A DNA stretch of 64,000 bases from JBDHWG01 sp046328505 (GCA_046328505.1 JAXLWL010000010.1:6989-70988); one strand, 5' to 3'. Positions 15,969 to 26,082 are shown, counted from the stretch's first letter. A program made the numbers and translations. Notes: generated by a model from the letters alone, not told the origin.

Positions 15969-17870
15969 ATGCCCCATCCATTTTTAGACCGTCTCGCCGC
16001 CGGACCGATTTTGTGCGACGGCGCGATGGGTACCCAGCTCTACGCGCGGGGTGTCTCCTACGACGAGTGCTTCGACGAGCTGGTCGTCTCGCGCCCCGAG
16101 CTGGTCGCCGCGGTGCACCGCGACTACCTGGACGCCGGCGCTGAGATCATCGAGACCAATACCTTCGGCGCGAACCGCGTTCGCCTTGGCGAGCACGGCC
16201 TGGCCGACTCTGTCGCGTTGTTCAACACGAGCGCCGTCGCTCTGGCGCGACAGGCGGTGGCCGACTACCGCGCCGCCACCGGCGACACGCGGCCCATCTT
16301 CGTCGCGGGCGCGGTAGGCCCTATCGGCAGGGCCATCGCCCCCCTGGGTCAGATGCCAAAAGCCGAAGCGCGGGCCGCCTTTGTGGAGCAGATCACTGCC
16401 CTGGTGAATGCCGGGGTAGACCTCCTGATGCTGGAGACGTTCTCGAACCTGGCGGAGATGACGGAGGCCGTGAACGCGGCGCGGCAGGTCGCGCCCGAGA
16501 TCCCGCTCGTGGCGCAGATGACGTTCACCGAGGACGGCGTGACGATGGCCGGCGATACACCGTCTGACGTCGTCGCGACGCTAGAGCCGTTGGGCGTTGA
16601 CCTCATCGGCGCCAACTGCTCGGTCGGCTCCTCGCCGATGCTCGGCGTCATGGAGGCGATGGCGGCGGTAGCGTCCAGGCCGCTAAGCGCGCAACCCAAC
16701 GCAGGATTCCCGACGATCGTTGACGGCCGCTTCATGTACCTGTCGTCGCCCCAATACATGGCCGAGTATGCGCAGCGCATGATCGAGACCGGCGTAACGC
16801 TGGTCGGCGGCTGTTGCGGCACGACGCCGGAGCACATTCACGCTCTCGCGGCTGTGGTACGCGAGACGAAACCCTTGCCGCGGAGCCAGGGGCGGTTGGT
16901 CGTTGGGGGAAGTGCGCGCGGGCAGCACACTTCGGAACACCCACCCACCGGCCTGCAGCGCAAGCTCGCCGAGAAATTCGTCATCACCTGCGAGGTCAGC
17001 CCGCCGCGAGGCTTCGATGTGGGCAAGCTCATGCCCGCCCTGCTGACGCTGCGCAAGTCGGGCCTGATCGACGCCATCAACGTGGACGACAACCCGCGCG
17101 CCACGGCCAGCCTGAGCGCTCTGGCGATGTGCTCCCTCATTCAGACGCGCGTCGGCCTGGAAACAGTGCTGCACCTGGCGTGCCGCACGCGCAACCTGCT
17201 CGCGCTGCACTCGGAGCTGATGGGCGCGCATGCCCTGGGTGTCCGCAATGTGTTCGTCGTGATGGGCGACCTGCCCCACGTCGGAGACTATCCCAACGCC
17301 TCGCCGGTCAGCGATGTGACCGCGTCGGGCCTGATGTCCCACATCAAGCGCTTCAACGAGGGGCTGGACATGTCGGGCAAGCCGCTGGGAAGCGAAACCT
17401 CGTTCTTCGTCGGCTGCGCCTTCAACCCGGGCGCCGACAACCTGGACCGGGAGCTGCGGCTGCTGGAGAAGAAGGTCGCGGCGGGCGCGGACTTCATCCT
17501 CACCCAGCCGGTCTTCGACCCCGCCGTCATCGACAACCTGCTGCAGCGGCTCGGCGCCTTCCCGCTGCCGATGCTCGTCGGCGTCATTCCGCTGTACGGC
17601 TACCGCAATGCCGAGTTCCTCCACAACGAGGTGCCGGGCATGCGTATCTCGGATGCCATTCTCAAGCGCATGCGTGACGCCGGCGACCAGGGGCGCGCCG
17701 AGGGTGTGCGGATCGCGCAGGAGCTTCTCGACGCCGTTCACGACAGCGTGCAGGGCGCTTACTTTATCCCGCCCTTCGGCAAGTATGAGCGCGTTATCGA
17801 GGTACTGGACGGCCTGCCGTGGGCGCACCCACGCGAGACGGCAGCGGTCGAGGCGGGACAGGGGGACTGA
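15969..17870 (+). CDS. Bifunctional homocysteine S-methyltransferase / 5,10-methylenetetrahydrofolate reductase
   Basis: A 633-residue fusion. Residues ~1-300 are a homocysteine methyltransferase barrel: ILCDGAMGTQLYARG, the zinc cysteines in GANCSVGSSP and VGGCCGTTPEHI. Residues ~335-630 are a flavin-dependent MTHFR: FVITCEVSPPRGFDVGKL, NVDDNPRATASLSALA and MGDLPHVGDYPN. The protein can make 5-methyl-THF and pass the methyl group to homocysteine to form methionine. Such fusions are known (for example Bacillus YitJ). ATG 15969 with TTGAGGA just upstream is preferred; a GTG at 15921 would sit on the predicted transcription start and add 16 residues. No SAM riboswitch is visible in the short leader. 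Confidence 0.92.
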   Translation: MPHPFLDRLAAGPILCDGAMGTQLYARGVSYDECFDELVVSRPELVAAVHRDYLDAGAEIIETNTFGANRVRLGEHGLADSVALFNTSAVALARQAVADYRAATGDTRPIFVAGAVGPIGRAIAPLGQMPKAEARAAFVEQITALVNAGVDLLMLETFSNLAEMTEAVNAARQVAPEIPLVAQMTFTEDGVTMAGDTPSDVVATLEPLGVDLIGANCSVGSSPMLGVMEAMAAVASRPLSAQPNAGFPTIVDGRFMYLSSPQYMAEYAQRMIETGVTLVGGCCGTTPEHIHALAAVVRETKPLPRSQGRLVVGGSARGQHTSEHPPTGLQRKLAEKFVITCEVSPPRGFDVGKLMPALLTLRKSGLIDAINVDDNPRATASLSALAMCSLIQTRVGLETVLHLACRTRNLLALHSELMGAHALGVRNVFVVMGDLPHVGDYPNASPVSDVTASGLMSHIKRFNEGLDMSGKPLGSETSFFVGCAFNPGADNLDRELRLLEKKVAAGADFILTQPVFDPAVIDNLLQRLGAFPLPMLVGVIPLYGYRNAEFLHNEVPGMRISDAILKRMRDAGDQGRAEGVRIAQELLDAVHDSVQGAYFIPPFGKYERVIEVLDGLPWAHPRETAAVEAGQGD

Positions 17871-17876
17871 GGCAGC

Positions 17877-18122
17877 ATGGCGACACTGCGCATCTACTTT
17901 TTCGCGACGCACCGCGAGGCCATCGGCGCGCGGGACATGACCCTCGAGGTCGCGGACGGGTCTACCGTCGGCGACGTGTGGGAGACGCTACGCGAGCGCT
18001 ACCCGAAGCTGCGGACGGCGCGCCCGGCGGCAGCGGTCAACCAGGAGTATGCCGAGCCGGAGACGGTCGTGTATGATGGCGACGAAATCGCCTTTATCCC
18101 GCCCGTGAGCGGCGGTGTGTGA
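17877..18122 (+). CDS. moaD: Molybdopterin synthase sulfur-carrier subunit MoaD
   Basis: An 81-residue beta-grasp protein: MATLRIYFFATHREAIGARD at the start and DEIAFIPPVSGG near the end, the MoaD signature. The thiocarboxylated C-terminal Gly-Gly donates sulfur to cyclic pyranopterin phosphate. Here a Val follows the Gly-Gly before the stop (sequence ends SGGV), which is unusual. It lies 6 bases after the methyltransferase fusion, and the next gene, moaE, begins 11 bases downstream, fixing its role. Confidence 0.9.
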   Translation: MATLRIYFFATHREAIGARDMTLEVADGSTVGDVWETLRERYPKLRTARPAAAVNQEYAEPETVVYDGDEIAFIPPVSGGV

Positions 18123-18133
18123 AGGAGGAAACT

Positions 18134-18607
18134 ATGTTCATCATCACGGATGAGCCGCTCAAGGCGGCGGAAGTTGAGGCGGCCGTGGCGCGGCCCGACG
18201 CCGGCGCCATCGTCACGTTCCAGGGCGTCGTGCGCGACAACAATCTCGGCAAGCAGGTGAGCTATCTCGTTTACGAGGCGTACCCGCCCATGGCCGAGAA
18301 GGTGATGGCGCAGATTGGCGACGAGATTGCCGAGCGGTGGCCGGGCGCACAGACGGCGATCGCGCACCGCGTGGGCAAGCTCCAGATCGGCGAGGCGAGC
18401 GTCATCATCGCCGTTTCAACGGGCCACCGCGCCGACGCTTTCGACGCCTGCCGCTACGCCATCGATCGCCTTAAGGCGATTGTTCCTGTGTGGAAGAAGG
18501 AGGTCTGGGAAGGCGGCGAGTACTGGATCGAGGGCAGTGCGCCGGCATCTGAAGATGAGTCGGCGGCGATCGAACGCCTGGAGAAGTTGGACCCTGGCTC
18601 GTCGTGA
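18134..18607 (+). CDS. moaE: Molybdopterin synthase catalytic subunit MoaE
   Basis: A 157-residue MoaE. Conserved blocks: FQGVVRDNNLGKQVSYLVYE, then HRVGKLQIGEASVIIAVS, HRADAFDACRYAIDRLK and VPVWKKEVW with the catalytic Lys pair. ATG 18134 is chosen because AAGGAGG lies at 18122-18128; a GTG four codons upstream overlaps the moaD stop. With MoaD it forms the heterotetrameric synthase that converts cPMP to molybdopterin. Confidence 0.95.
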   Translation: MFIITDEPLKAAEVEAAVARPDAGAIVTFQGVVRDNNLGKQVSYLVYEAYPPMAEKVMAQIGDEIAERWPGAQTAIAHRVGKLQIGEASVIIAVSTGHRADAFDACRYAIDRLKAIVPVWKKEVWEGGEYWIEGSAPASEDESAAIERLEKLDPGSS

Positions 18608-18615
18608 AATCCGCC

Positions 18616-18644
18616 TTGTCCATTTCGCCGCGCGATAATATACT
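18616..18644 (+). promoter_or_regulatory. Promoter for pepA
   Basis: TTGTCC (18616-18621) - 17 bp - TATACT (18639-18644), about 55 bases before the GTG start. Confidence 0.7.
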
Positions 18645-18698
18645 GTATCCTATATTGCCATTTCGTGCCTTCCATCAAAGGAGTCGGGAGAAACGACC

Positions 18699-20210
<1,512 letters not shown>

Positions 20211-20224
20211 CCGATCTCGGGCGA

Positions 20225-20258
20225 GTGGTAGAGACGCGGTATACCGCGTCTCTACCAC
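20225..20258. repeat. 34-bp perfect palindrome (GAGACGCGG family)
   Basis: A perfect palindrome centred between 20241 and 20242; each 17-base arm contains GTAGAGACGCGGTA. It starts 15 bases after the pepA stop. There is no T-run, so it is more like a dispersed palindromic repeat that can also act as an RNA stem than a canonical terminator. Confidence 0.8.
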
Positions 20259-20338
20259 CGCGAGCGGAATGTGGCAACAATAGAAATAGCAGCATAGTTC
20301 ATCGTTACATGAATGACATGATGTGAGTGAGGAATAAG

Positions 20339-21316
20339 ATGGCAGAGCGAGTCAAGGCCGCGAAGAGCACGGCCATCCCAACCCAGGAAATCCCACTGCA
20401 CACGCGCAAGCCAGAGTGGCTAAAGGTCCCGGCTCCCTGGGGCGAGAGCTACGGCTTCATCAAGCAAACGATGCGCGGCAACAGCTTGCATACAGTGTGC
20501 GAGGAAGCCAAGTGCCCCAACATCGGCGAGTGCTGGGGCTCTGGAACGGCGACGTTCCTCCTCCTGGGGGACACGTGCACGCGCTCGTGCGGTTTCTGCA
20601 ACATTAAGACCGGCCGCCCGGCAGTCCTCGATCTGATGGAGCCGGAGCGCGTCGCGCGGGCCATTCAACGCATGGGGCTCAAGCACGCCGTCATCACCTC
20701 CGTCAACCGCGATGAGCTGCCCGACGGCGGCGCGGCAATCTTCGCGCGAACGATCATGCGCGCGCGACAGCTCGTCCCTGACCTGTCCGTCGAGGTGCTC
20801 ATCCCCGACTTCAAAGGCGACGTTATGGCTCTGCAAACGGTGATGGACGCGCAGCCGGAGATTCTCAACCACAACACCGAGACCGTGCCGCGGCTGTATC
20901 TCACGGTGCGCCCGCAGGCCAACTACCGCCAGTCGTTGGAAGTGCTGCGTCGCGCCAAGAAGATTGACCCCACGGCGCTGACGAAGTCGGGGCTGATGGT
21001 CGGGCTGGGCGAAGAGAAGGACGAGCTGTTGCAGGTCTTCCGTGACCTGCGCGAGCACGAAGTGGACATTCTCACGGTCGGCCAGTACCTGCGCCCATCT
21101 CCCAAGCACCTGCCGGTCATCCGCTATTACTCGCCTGACGAGTTCGCTGAGCTGAAGACGGAGGCCCAGGCGATGGGTTTCCGCTGGGTCGAGTGCGGAC
21201 CGCTGGTGCGCAGCTCGTACCACGCGGCACAGCAGGTCGAGCAGCTGAGCCGACGCTCGCCGCGCGCGGCCTCGACCTCAACGGAACCGGTCAGGGGGTG
21301 CGGGGTCGCCCGATGA
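20339..21316 (+). CDS. lipA: Lipoyl synthase
   Basis: A 325-residue radical SAM enzyme inserting two sulfurs into protein-bound octanoyl groups. The auxiliary cluster cysteines are in CEEAKCPNIGECW and the radical SAM motif is CTRSCGFCNI; the C-terminal RSSYHA motif supplies the serine ligand. ATG 20339 is preferred (GTGAGGA just upstream); an in-frame GTG at 20327 lies inside that site. The last ~25 residues after RSSYHAAQQ are a non-conserved extension. The stop overlaps the start of the PHP gene (ATGA). Confidence 0.96.
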   Translation: MAERVKAAKSTAIPTQEIPLHTRKPEWLKVPAPWGESYGFIKQTMRGNSLHTVCEEAKCPNIGECWGSGTATFLLLGDTCTRSCGFCNIKTGRPAVLDLMEPERVARAIQRMGLKHAVITSVNRDELPDGGAAIFARTIMRARQLVPDLSVEVLIPDFKGDVMALQTVMDAQPEILNHNTETVPRLYLTVRPQANYRQSLEVLRRAKKIDPTALTKSGLMVGLGEEKDELLQVFRDLREHEVDILTVGQYLRPSPKHLPVIRYYSPDEFAELKTEAQAMGFRWVECGPLVRSSYHAAQQVEQLSRRSPRAASTSTEPVRGCGVAR

Positions 21317-22146
21317 CTCGAATCGAGCTACACTGCCATAGCACGGCATCAGACGGTATCCTCAAGCCTGCGGCCCTGATCCAGTACGCCGCCGAGTGCG
21401 GCGTGAACGTCCTGGCCCTCACGGATCACGACACCACCGACGGCATCGCCGAGGCGCAAGCAGCAGGAAAGCAGCTCGGCATTGAGGTGATTCCGGGCAT
21501 CGAGATCAACACCGAGCACCCCAACGGCAGCCTCGATATTCTGGGCTACTGGGTTCCCGTCACGCCCGGCGCCTTCCAGGATAAGATCGCCGAGCTGCGC
21601 GATGCACGCGTCACGCGCGGTCAACGTATGGTGGAGCGGCTGAACGACCTGGGCATGTCTGTGCGGTGGGAGCGCGTGCGCGAGCTAGCCGACGGCGCGG
21701 TCGGGCGGCCCCACGTCGCCCGCGCGCTCGTCGAGGAGGGCTACGCCCACAATATCTCCGAGGCGTTCGATCTTTACATCGGCCACGGGCGCCCGGCGTA
21801 CATTCCGCGCCCGCGCTTCACAGCGCAAGAGGCCGTCGAGTTCATCCGCGCCCACGGCGGCGTGCCGATTATGGCTCACCCGGTGCCGGCCAGGGCGCAG
21901 AACCTGGACCCGTTCCGCCTATCGGAGCTCCTGCCGGAGCTGAAGCGGCATGGGTTGGCCGGCATCGAGTGCTACTATGGCGAATACGAGGGCAACACGG
22001 TGCGGCACCTGGTGTCGCTGGCCAACCGGCTGAGCCTGATTCCGGCCGGCGGCAGCGACTTCCACGGTCCAGGCCAGGGAGCGGAGCTAGGCAGCACCGG
22101 CCTGCCGACGCAGAGCCTGGCCCGCCTGCGCGCCGCCAGAACTTGA
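21313..22146 (+). CDS. PHP-domain phosphoesterase
   Basis: A 277-residue PHP protein. Metal-binding motifs are ELHCHSTASDG (HxH...D), LTDHDTTDGI, PGIEINTEHPN, MAHPVP and the closing GSDFHGPGQG. The size and motif order fit the YciV/RNase AM or nucleoside-bisphosphate phosphatase branch rather than a polymerase-associated PHP domain. It starts at ATG 21313 overlapping the lipA stop by four bases, so it is translated from the lipA message, though the functional link is unclear. Confidence 0.88.
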   Translation: MTRIELHCHSTASDGILKPAALIQYAAECGVNVLALTDHDTTDGIAEAQAAGKQLGIEVIPGIEINTEHPNGSLDILGYWVPVTPGAFQDKIAELRDARVTRGQRMVERLNDLGMSVRWERVRELADGAVGRPHVARALVEEGYAHNISEAFDLYIGHGRPAYIPRPRFTAQEAVEFIRAHGGVPIMAHPVPARAQNLDPFRLSELLPELKRHGLAGIECYYGEYEGNTVRHLVSLANRLSLIPAGGSDFHGPGQGAELGSTGLPTQSLARLRAART

Positions 22147-22171
22147 CCCTCCCCTAGTCGGATCCTATAAT
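22143..22171 (+). promoter_or_regulatory. Promoter giving a leaderless MFS-tsaD message
   Basis: TTGACC (22143-22148) - 17 bp - TATAAT (22166-22171). The predicted start falls at or within a base of the ATG at 22178, and no Shine-Dalgarno sequence is present. Confidence 0.75.
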
Positions 22172-22177
22172 TCGGCC

Positions 22178-23572
22178 ATGGCCCGGCGTCGCGCGCGCGG
22201 GCCAAATTCTTTTTGTACGGTTTCAATCTCTGTGCGCTCTTCGTTACCAACGAGAAAAGTCACCTCAACGTCTCTGCTGAGTCCACGTCAGATCGTTCGA
22301 CGCGTGATTCGCTCAACAGGCTTCGGCGCGCCGTCCTCCGAGAAACACCGTGGCCTTCGCCTGTTCCTGCTCGACGGCGTCCTCTGGAACATCTCCGACT
22401 CCTTCGTCCTCGCGTATCAGACGCTCTACGTGCTCGCCCTCGGCGGCAGCACGGCCCAGGTGGGCCAGATGACCGCCATCACCAACCTAGCCGGCGCGGC
22501 CGCCCTCATGCCGGGTGCCTGGGTCAGCGAGATGTTCGGGCGGCGCAAGACGCTCATTATCGCCTTCGGAGGCATCGTTTCGCGCCTCCCACTGCTCCTA
22601 CTGGCTATGCTGCCCTTAGCCTTCACCGGCCAGGCAGCCATCTATGCCGCGATGGTTCTGTTGGCCATCCGACTGTTTGGCGACAACTTCGCCAAGCCGG
22701 CCTGGACTTCCTTCACAGCTGACTTGATCCCCCTGCGCCTGCGCGGGAGCTACTTCTCGACCCGCAACTTCGCCATGGCCGGCGCCGCCTTTGTGACCGT
22801 CCCGCTGTTCGGCATCCTCATTCGTAACCTGGGCGGTCTCACCGGCTACCAGGTGTCGTGGCTTTTGGTGTTCATCGCCGCCGCAGCCAGTACGGTCGCT
22901 TTTGCCTTCATCAAGGATACACCGTCCACCGCGCCCAGGGCATCCACGAGTCTCAAGGAAATCGCGGGCGAAATGCTCGCCGAGCGCCCGTTTGTCGCCT
23001 TCACCGCCGTGACACTCATCTGGAACCTGGCGCTCCAGCTGGCCGGCCCGTTCTTCAACGTCTACCTGGTCCAGGACATGGGCGCGAGCGCGGCGCTGGT
23101 GGGCATTGTGACCGCCGTCAACAGTGTCTCGGGTCTCGTCGGGCAGCGCTGGTTCGGGCGCTACTACTCGCGCCTGGGCGACATGGGCATCTTCCGCATC
23201 ACCGGCCTGGTCATCCCGGCGCTGCCCGTCATGTGGGCGGTCATCAGCGCGCCCTGGCAGGTCGGCATCATCAACGGCATTGGCGGGTTCATGTGGGCGG
23301 GCTACAACCTCGCGCAGTTCAACCTGCTGCTCGCCCTGACCCCGGCGAAAGGCCGCGAGCGTTTCACTGCGGTGTACCAGACGGCCGTGTTCCTGCCAGC
23401 GTTCTTCGCCCCGCTTATCGGCGCCTGGCTGGCGGATATGCTCGGCTTCCGCCTGGTCTTCATCATGTCCGGCGCGGGCCGCCTGCTCGCGACTCTCCTG
23501 TTCATCTACCTGATCAGCGCGAGATCACGCGCCAAGAAGGAGACTCAGAATGCAGCGGATTCTAGCGATTGA
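22178..23572 (+). CDS. Major facilitator superfamily transporter
   Basis: A 464-residue inner-membrane transporter with about 12 membrane segments. Helix 2-3 loop motif EMFGRRKTLII fits the MFS signature (G-x-x-x-D/G-R-R-x-K). The first ~55 residues are hydrophilic and Arg/Ser-rich before the first membrane helix. The ATG at 22178 coincides with the predicted transcription start; if translation instead starts downstream the basic N-terminus would be shortened. Substrate is unknown. The 3' end overlaps tsaD by 23 bases. Confidence 0.82.
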   Translation: MARRRARGPNSFCTVSISVRSSLPTRKVTSTSLLSPRQIVRRVIRSTGFGAPSSEKHRGLRLFLLDGVLWNISDSFVLAYQTLYVLALGGSTAQVGQMTAITNLAGAAALMPGAWVSEMFGRRKTLIIAFGGIVSRLPLLLLAMLPLAFTGQAAIYAAMVLLAIRLFGDNFAKPAWTSFTADLIPLRLRGSYFSTRNFAMAGAAFVTVPLFGILIRNLGGLTGYQVSWLLVFIAAAASTVAFAFIKDTPSTAPRASTSLKEIAGEMLAERPFVAFTAVTLIWNLALQLAGPFFNVYLVQDMGASAALVGIVTAVNSVSGLVGQRWFGRYYSRLGDMGIFRITGLVIPALPVMWAVISAPWQVGIINGIGGFMWAGYNLAQFNLLLALTPAKGRERFTAVYQTAVFLPAFFAPLIGAWLADMLGFRLVFIMSGAGRLLATLLFIYLISARSRAKKETQNAADSSD

Positions 23573-24584
23573 GACGTCGTGCGACGAAACCGCCGCCGCC
23601 GTCATCGGCGACGGCCGCCACGTTCTGTCCAACGTCGTCGCCTCGCAGGAGAGCCTGCACGCCGCGTTCGGGGGCGTCTTTCCAGAACTGGCGTCGCGGC
23701 AACACATCCTCGCTATCGCCCCAGTTGTCGAAGAAGCCCTCGCCAAAGCCAGTGTCGATTGGAGCGACCTCACCGCCATCGCCGTTACCTACGGCCCCGG
23801 CCTGGCCGGGTCGTTGCTCGTCGGCGTGAACACGGCCAAAGCGCTCGCCCTTGCCCGGAACATCTCCCTTCTCGGCGTCAACCACCTGGAGGGACACATT
23901 TACGCGAACTGGCTGCGCGTCGCGCCCAACACCGACAGGGGCGACCCCGAATTCCCCATCGTCGCGCTCATCGTCTCCGGCGGCCACACGGACCTCGTGC
24001 TCATGACCGAGCACTGCCACTATCAGTCTCTGGGGAGCACTCTCGATGACGCAGCCGGCGAGGCGTTCGACAAGGTAGCGCGCATGTTGGGGCTGGGCTA
24101 TCCCGGCGGCCCTGCCATTCAGCGCGCGGCTCAGGCCGGCGATCCTTCGGCGATCGAGTTGCCCCATGCCTGGCTCCCCGGCACGTATGACTTCAGCTTC
24201 AGCGGCCTCAAGACCGCTGTGCTGCGTCTGACGCGGCAGTTCGAGACCCAGGGGCTGGCGATTCCCGCCGCCGATGTGGCGGCGGCATTTCAGCGGGTTG
24301 TGGTGGATGTGCTGGTGGAGAAGACTATTCGCGCCGCCGATGAGTATGGCGCGACGGAGATTCTGCTGGCGGGCGGTGTCGCGGCCAACGCGCTGCTGCG
24401 CGAGCGCATAGCGGAGAAGTCCATCATCCCGGTGCGCTATCCGGCCATCTGGCTCTGCACCGACAACGCCGCCATGATTGGCGCGGCCGGGCATTTCGCG
24501 TGGGAGACCGGGCGGCGCAGCGGCTGGGACCTGGATGTGGTTCCCGGCCTGCCGCTCGTGGCGGAGCCGCTATTGAGTTCCTAA
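23550..24584 (+). CDS. tsaD: tRNA N6-adenosine threonylcarbamoyltransferase
   Basis: A 344-residue Kae1/TsaD protein that transfers threonylcarbamoyl to A37 of ANN-decoding tRNAs. MQRILAIETSCDETAAAVI is the family N-terminus; the metal-binding HxxxH is in GVNHLEGHIYAN; SGGHTDLVLM and GYPGGPAIQ follow; and the C-terminal GGVAANALLRERI and CTDNAAMIGAAG motifs are intact. It overlaps the MFS gene by 23 bases and shares its promoter. Confidence 0.97.
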   Translation: MQRILAIETSCDETAAAVIGDGRHVLSNVVASQESLHAAFGGVFPELASRQHILAIAPVVEEALAKASVDWSDLTAIAVTYGPGLAGSLLVGVNTAKALALARNISLLGVNHLEGHIYANWLRVAPNTDRGDPEFPIVALIVSGGHTDLVLMTEHCHYQSLGSTLDDAAGEAFDKVARMLGLGYPGGPAIQRAAQAGDPSAIELPHAWLPGTYDFSFSGLKTAVLRLTRQFETQGLAIPAADVAAAFQRVVVDVLVEKTIRAADEYGATEILLAGGVAANALLRERIAEKSIIPVRYPAIWLCTDNAAMIGAAGHFAWETGRRSGWDLDVVPGLPLVAEPLLSS

Positions 24585-25057
24585 CTTCTTCAGCTCTGCC
24601 TGGACAACAGTAGAGCTATTTCAAGAAAGTTCCCCATGAACAGGTGTCCAGCAGCAGGCACGCAAGACTCATCGTCATCCTGAGACCTCCATGCCTACGA
24701 TGGCACGCGCCAGCACGAGAACACCGCCATCCTGTCATTGCGAGCGGGCGAAGCAATCTCCCGCCCTTGCTAAAGTGCGTCTGAGCGGTAACGGCGGGTC
24801 TGTCGCCGACCAAGTGATTGCTTCGTCGCGCTAACGCGCTCCTCGCAATGACAGTAGTGTGTGTTCTGAGAGGGCGAGCGAGGGGTCTGGACTGTGGCCC
24901 GGATGCTTCGCCTTCGGCTCAGCATGACAGGCCAGGCTCGTTTTCGGAGGGGACAATTACAACAGTCTCTGACACCGAGATTCGACCTCGACTGTCAAAT
25001 TGAGCCCCCAACCCCTATTCAAGTCGAATGAACAGAGATACAAGTATCTGCCACCCT
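24585..25057. repeat. Gene-free island with nested inverted repeats
   Basis: No convincing gene lies in these 473 bases. An outer inverted repeat runs from GTCATCCTGAG (24674-24684) to CTCAGCATGAC (24918-24928). Inside it an inner repeat runs from TGTCATTGCGAG...GAAGCAATC (24733-24758) to GATTGCTTCG...CTCGCAATGACA (24816-24853). Related half-units occur at 58629-58655 and 62163-62285. This looks like one palindromic repeat inserted in another; both are of the TCATTGCGAG/GAAGCAATC and GTCATCCTGAG types seen dispersed in many bacterial genomes. Confidence 0.7.
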
Positions 25058-25900
25058 TTACCCTGTCCGTGCCAACGCGTTCTGGAGCCTGGCCCACTCG
25101 GCCAGGCTCAGTGTTTCGGCGCGGCGCGTGGGGTCGATGCCGGCGGCGGTCAATGCGGCGTCGATCTCGGCGCTGGGACGGCTGAGACCCTGCGCCAGGG
25201 AGTTGCGAAGCTGCTTGCGCTTCTGGCCGAAGCCGGCGCGGACGATGCGGAAGAAGCCCTCGGGATCGGTGACACCTTCGGCCGGCTGAGGGTACACGTC
25301 GATGCGCACGACGGCTGAGTCCACTTTGGGCGGGGGATAGAACGCGCCGGCGGGGACGCGGGCGACGACGCGCGGCGCGCCGAATAGCTGGACGCTCACG
25401 CCGAGCAGGTTCATGTCCGGCGGCTTCGCCACGATGCGCTCGGCGACTTCGCGCTGCACGAGCACGACGACGCGCGTAGGCTTGAGCGAGGCTTCAAGGA
25501 TGTGGCGTAAAACAGCGGAGGTGATGTAGTAGGGCAGGTTGGCGACGATCTTGTAATCTGACACGCCCCGAACCGACATCATTTGCGCGAGATCCAGCGT
25601 GAGAATGTCCGCCTGGACGACCTCGACCGGCAATTCCACCGCAACCTCGGTACGAAGAAGCTCGACCATGCGTTGGTCGAGCTCAACAGCGATCACGCGC
25701 CCGGCGTGAGTAGCGAGGCGGCGCGTGAGTGGCCCGGGTCCGGGTCCAATTTCCAGGACCGTGTCATCTGGCGTGAGCTCCGCCGCGGCCACAATCTTGT
25801 CCAGGGCGCTCTCGTCCAGCAAGAAATGCTGACCCAGGCTCTTCTTCGCCCACAGGCCGTGGCGCTTGAGTAACGCGGGGATGCTCTCGCGGTCGGTCAC
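25058..25900 (-). CDS. rsmA: 16S rRNA (adenine1518/1519-N6) dimethyltransferase
   Basis: A 280-residue KsgA/RsmA enzyme dimethylating two adjacent adenosines in helix 45 of 16S rRNA. Motifs: SLGQHFLLDE at residue ~15, SAM-binding VLEIGPGPGPLTRRLA and catalytic NLPYYITSAVL. Length is usual. Its ATG (25900) lies 24 bases after the end of the SRP RNA gene on the same strand, so it may be co-transcribed with the RNA genes upstream. Confidence 0.96.
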   Translation of the reverse strand: MTDRESIPALLKRHGLWAKKSLGQHFLLDESALDKIVAAAELTPDDTVLEIGPGPGPLTRRLATHAGRVIAVELDQRMVELLRTEVAVELPVEVVQADILTLDLAQMMSVRGVSDYKIVANLPYYITSAVLRHILEASLKPTRVVVLVQREVAERIVAKPPDMNLLGVSVQLFGAPRVVARVPAGAFYPPPKVDSAVVRIDVYPQPAEGVTDPEGFFRIVRAGFGQKRKQLRNSLAQGLSRPSAEIDAALTAAGIDPTRRAETLSLAEWARLQNALARTG

Positions 25901-25924
25901 ACACCCTCACCACCAGGAATCGTT

Positions 25925-26078
25925 CGGCCCAGGCCCTTACCCCGATGGTCGTAGCCAAGGCAACCTGAGTCACCCAGCGGGGGCCGCTTACCGTTGCTAC
26001 CTCTCGGTCCTGGCGGGATTCACAGTCCGCTGCCGCTCAGGGCCCCCGCCCGTGCCACCGGGATAAGGGTCTGGGCCG
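25925..26078 (-). ncRNA. ffs: Signal recognition particle RNA (4.5S/SRP)
   Basis: On the minus strand the conserved Ffh-binding hairpin is visible: GCCAGGACCGAGAGGTAGCA then ACGGTAAGCGG, the bacterial SRP helix 8 with a GNRA-type loop. It is flanked by extended complementary arms that close in a long terminal helix (CGGCCCAG at one end pairing with CTGGGCCG at the other, + strand 25925-25932 and 26071-26078). The ~154-nt span is longer than the ~100-nt minimal form; exact ends are inferred from the pairing. It is 4 bases from the 3' end of tRNA-Ser. Confidence 0.85.
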
Positions 26079-26082
26079 ACAC

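Noticed and set aside
15921..15969. Leaderless GTG start for the methyltransferase fusion
   Set aside because: The predicted transcription start falls at this GTG, but the extra 16 residues are not family-like, and ATG 15969 has a nearby Shine-Dalgarno sequence. It remains possible.
16683..17912. 409-residue open frame on the minus strand
   Set aside because: It is antisense to the well conserved homocysteine methyltransferase/MTHFR gene; its Arg/His/Ala-rich translation is typical of GC-rich shadow frames.
24585..25057. CRISPR array or decayed transposase
   Set aside because: The repeats are inverted pairs, not regularly spaced direct repeats, and no transposase-like peptide is found in any frame.
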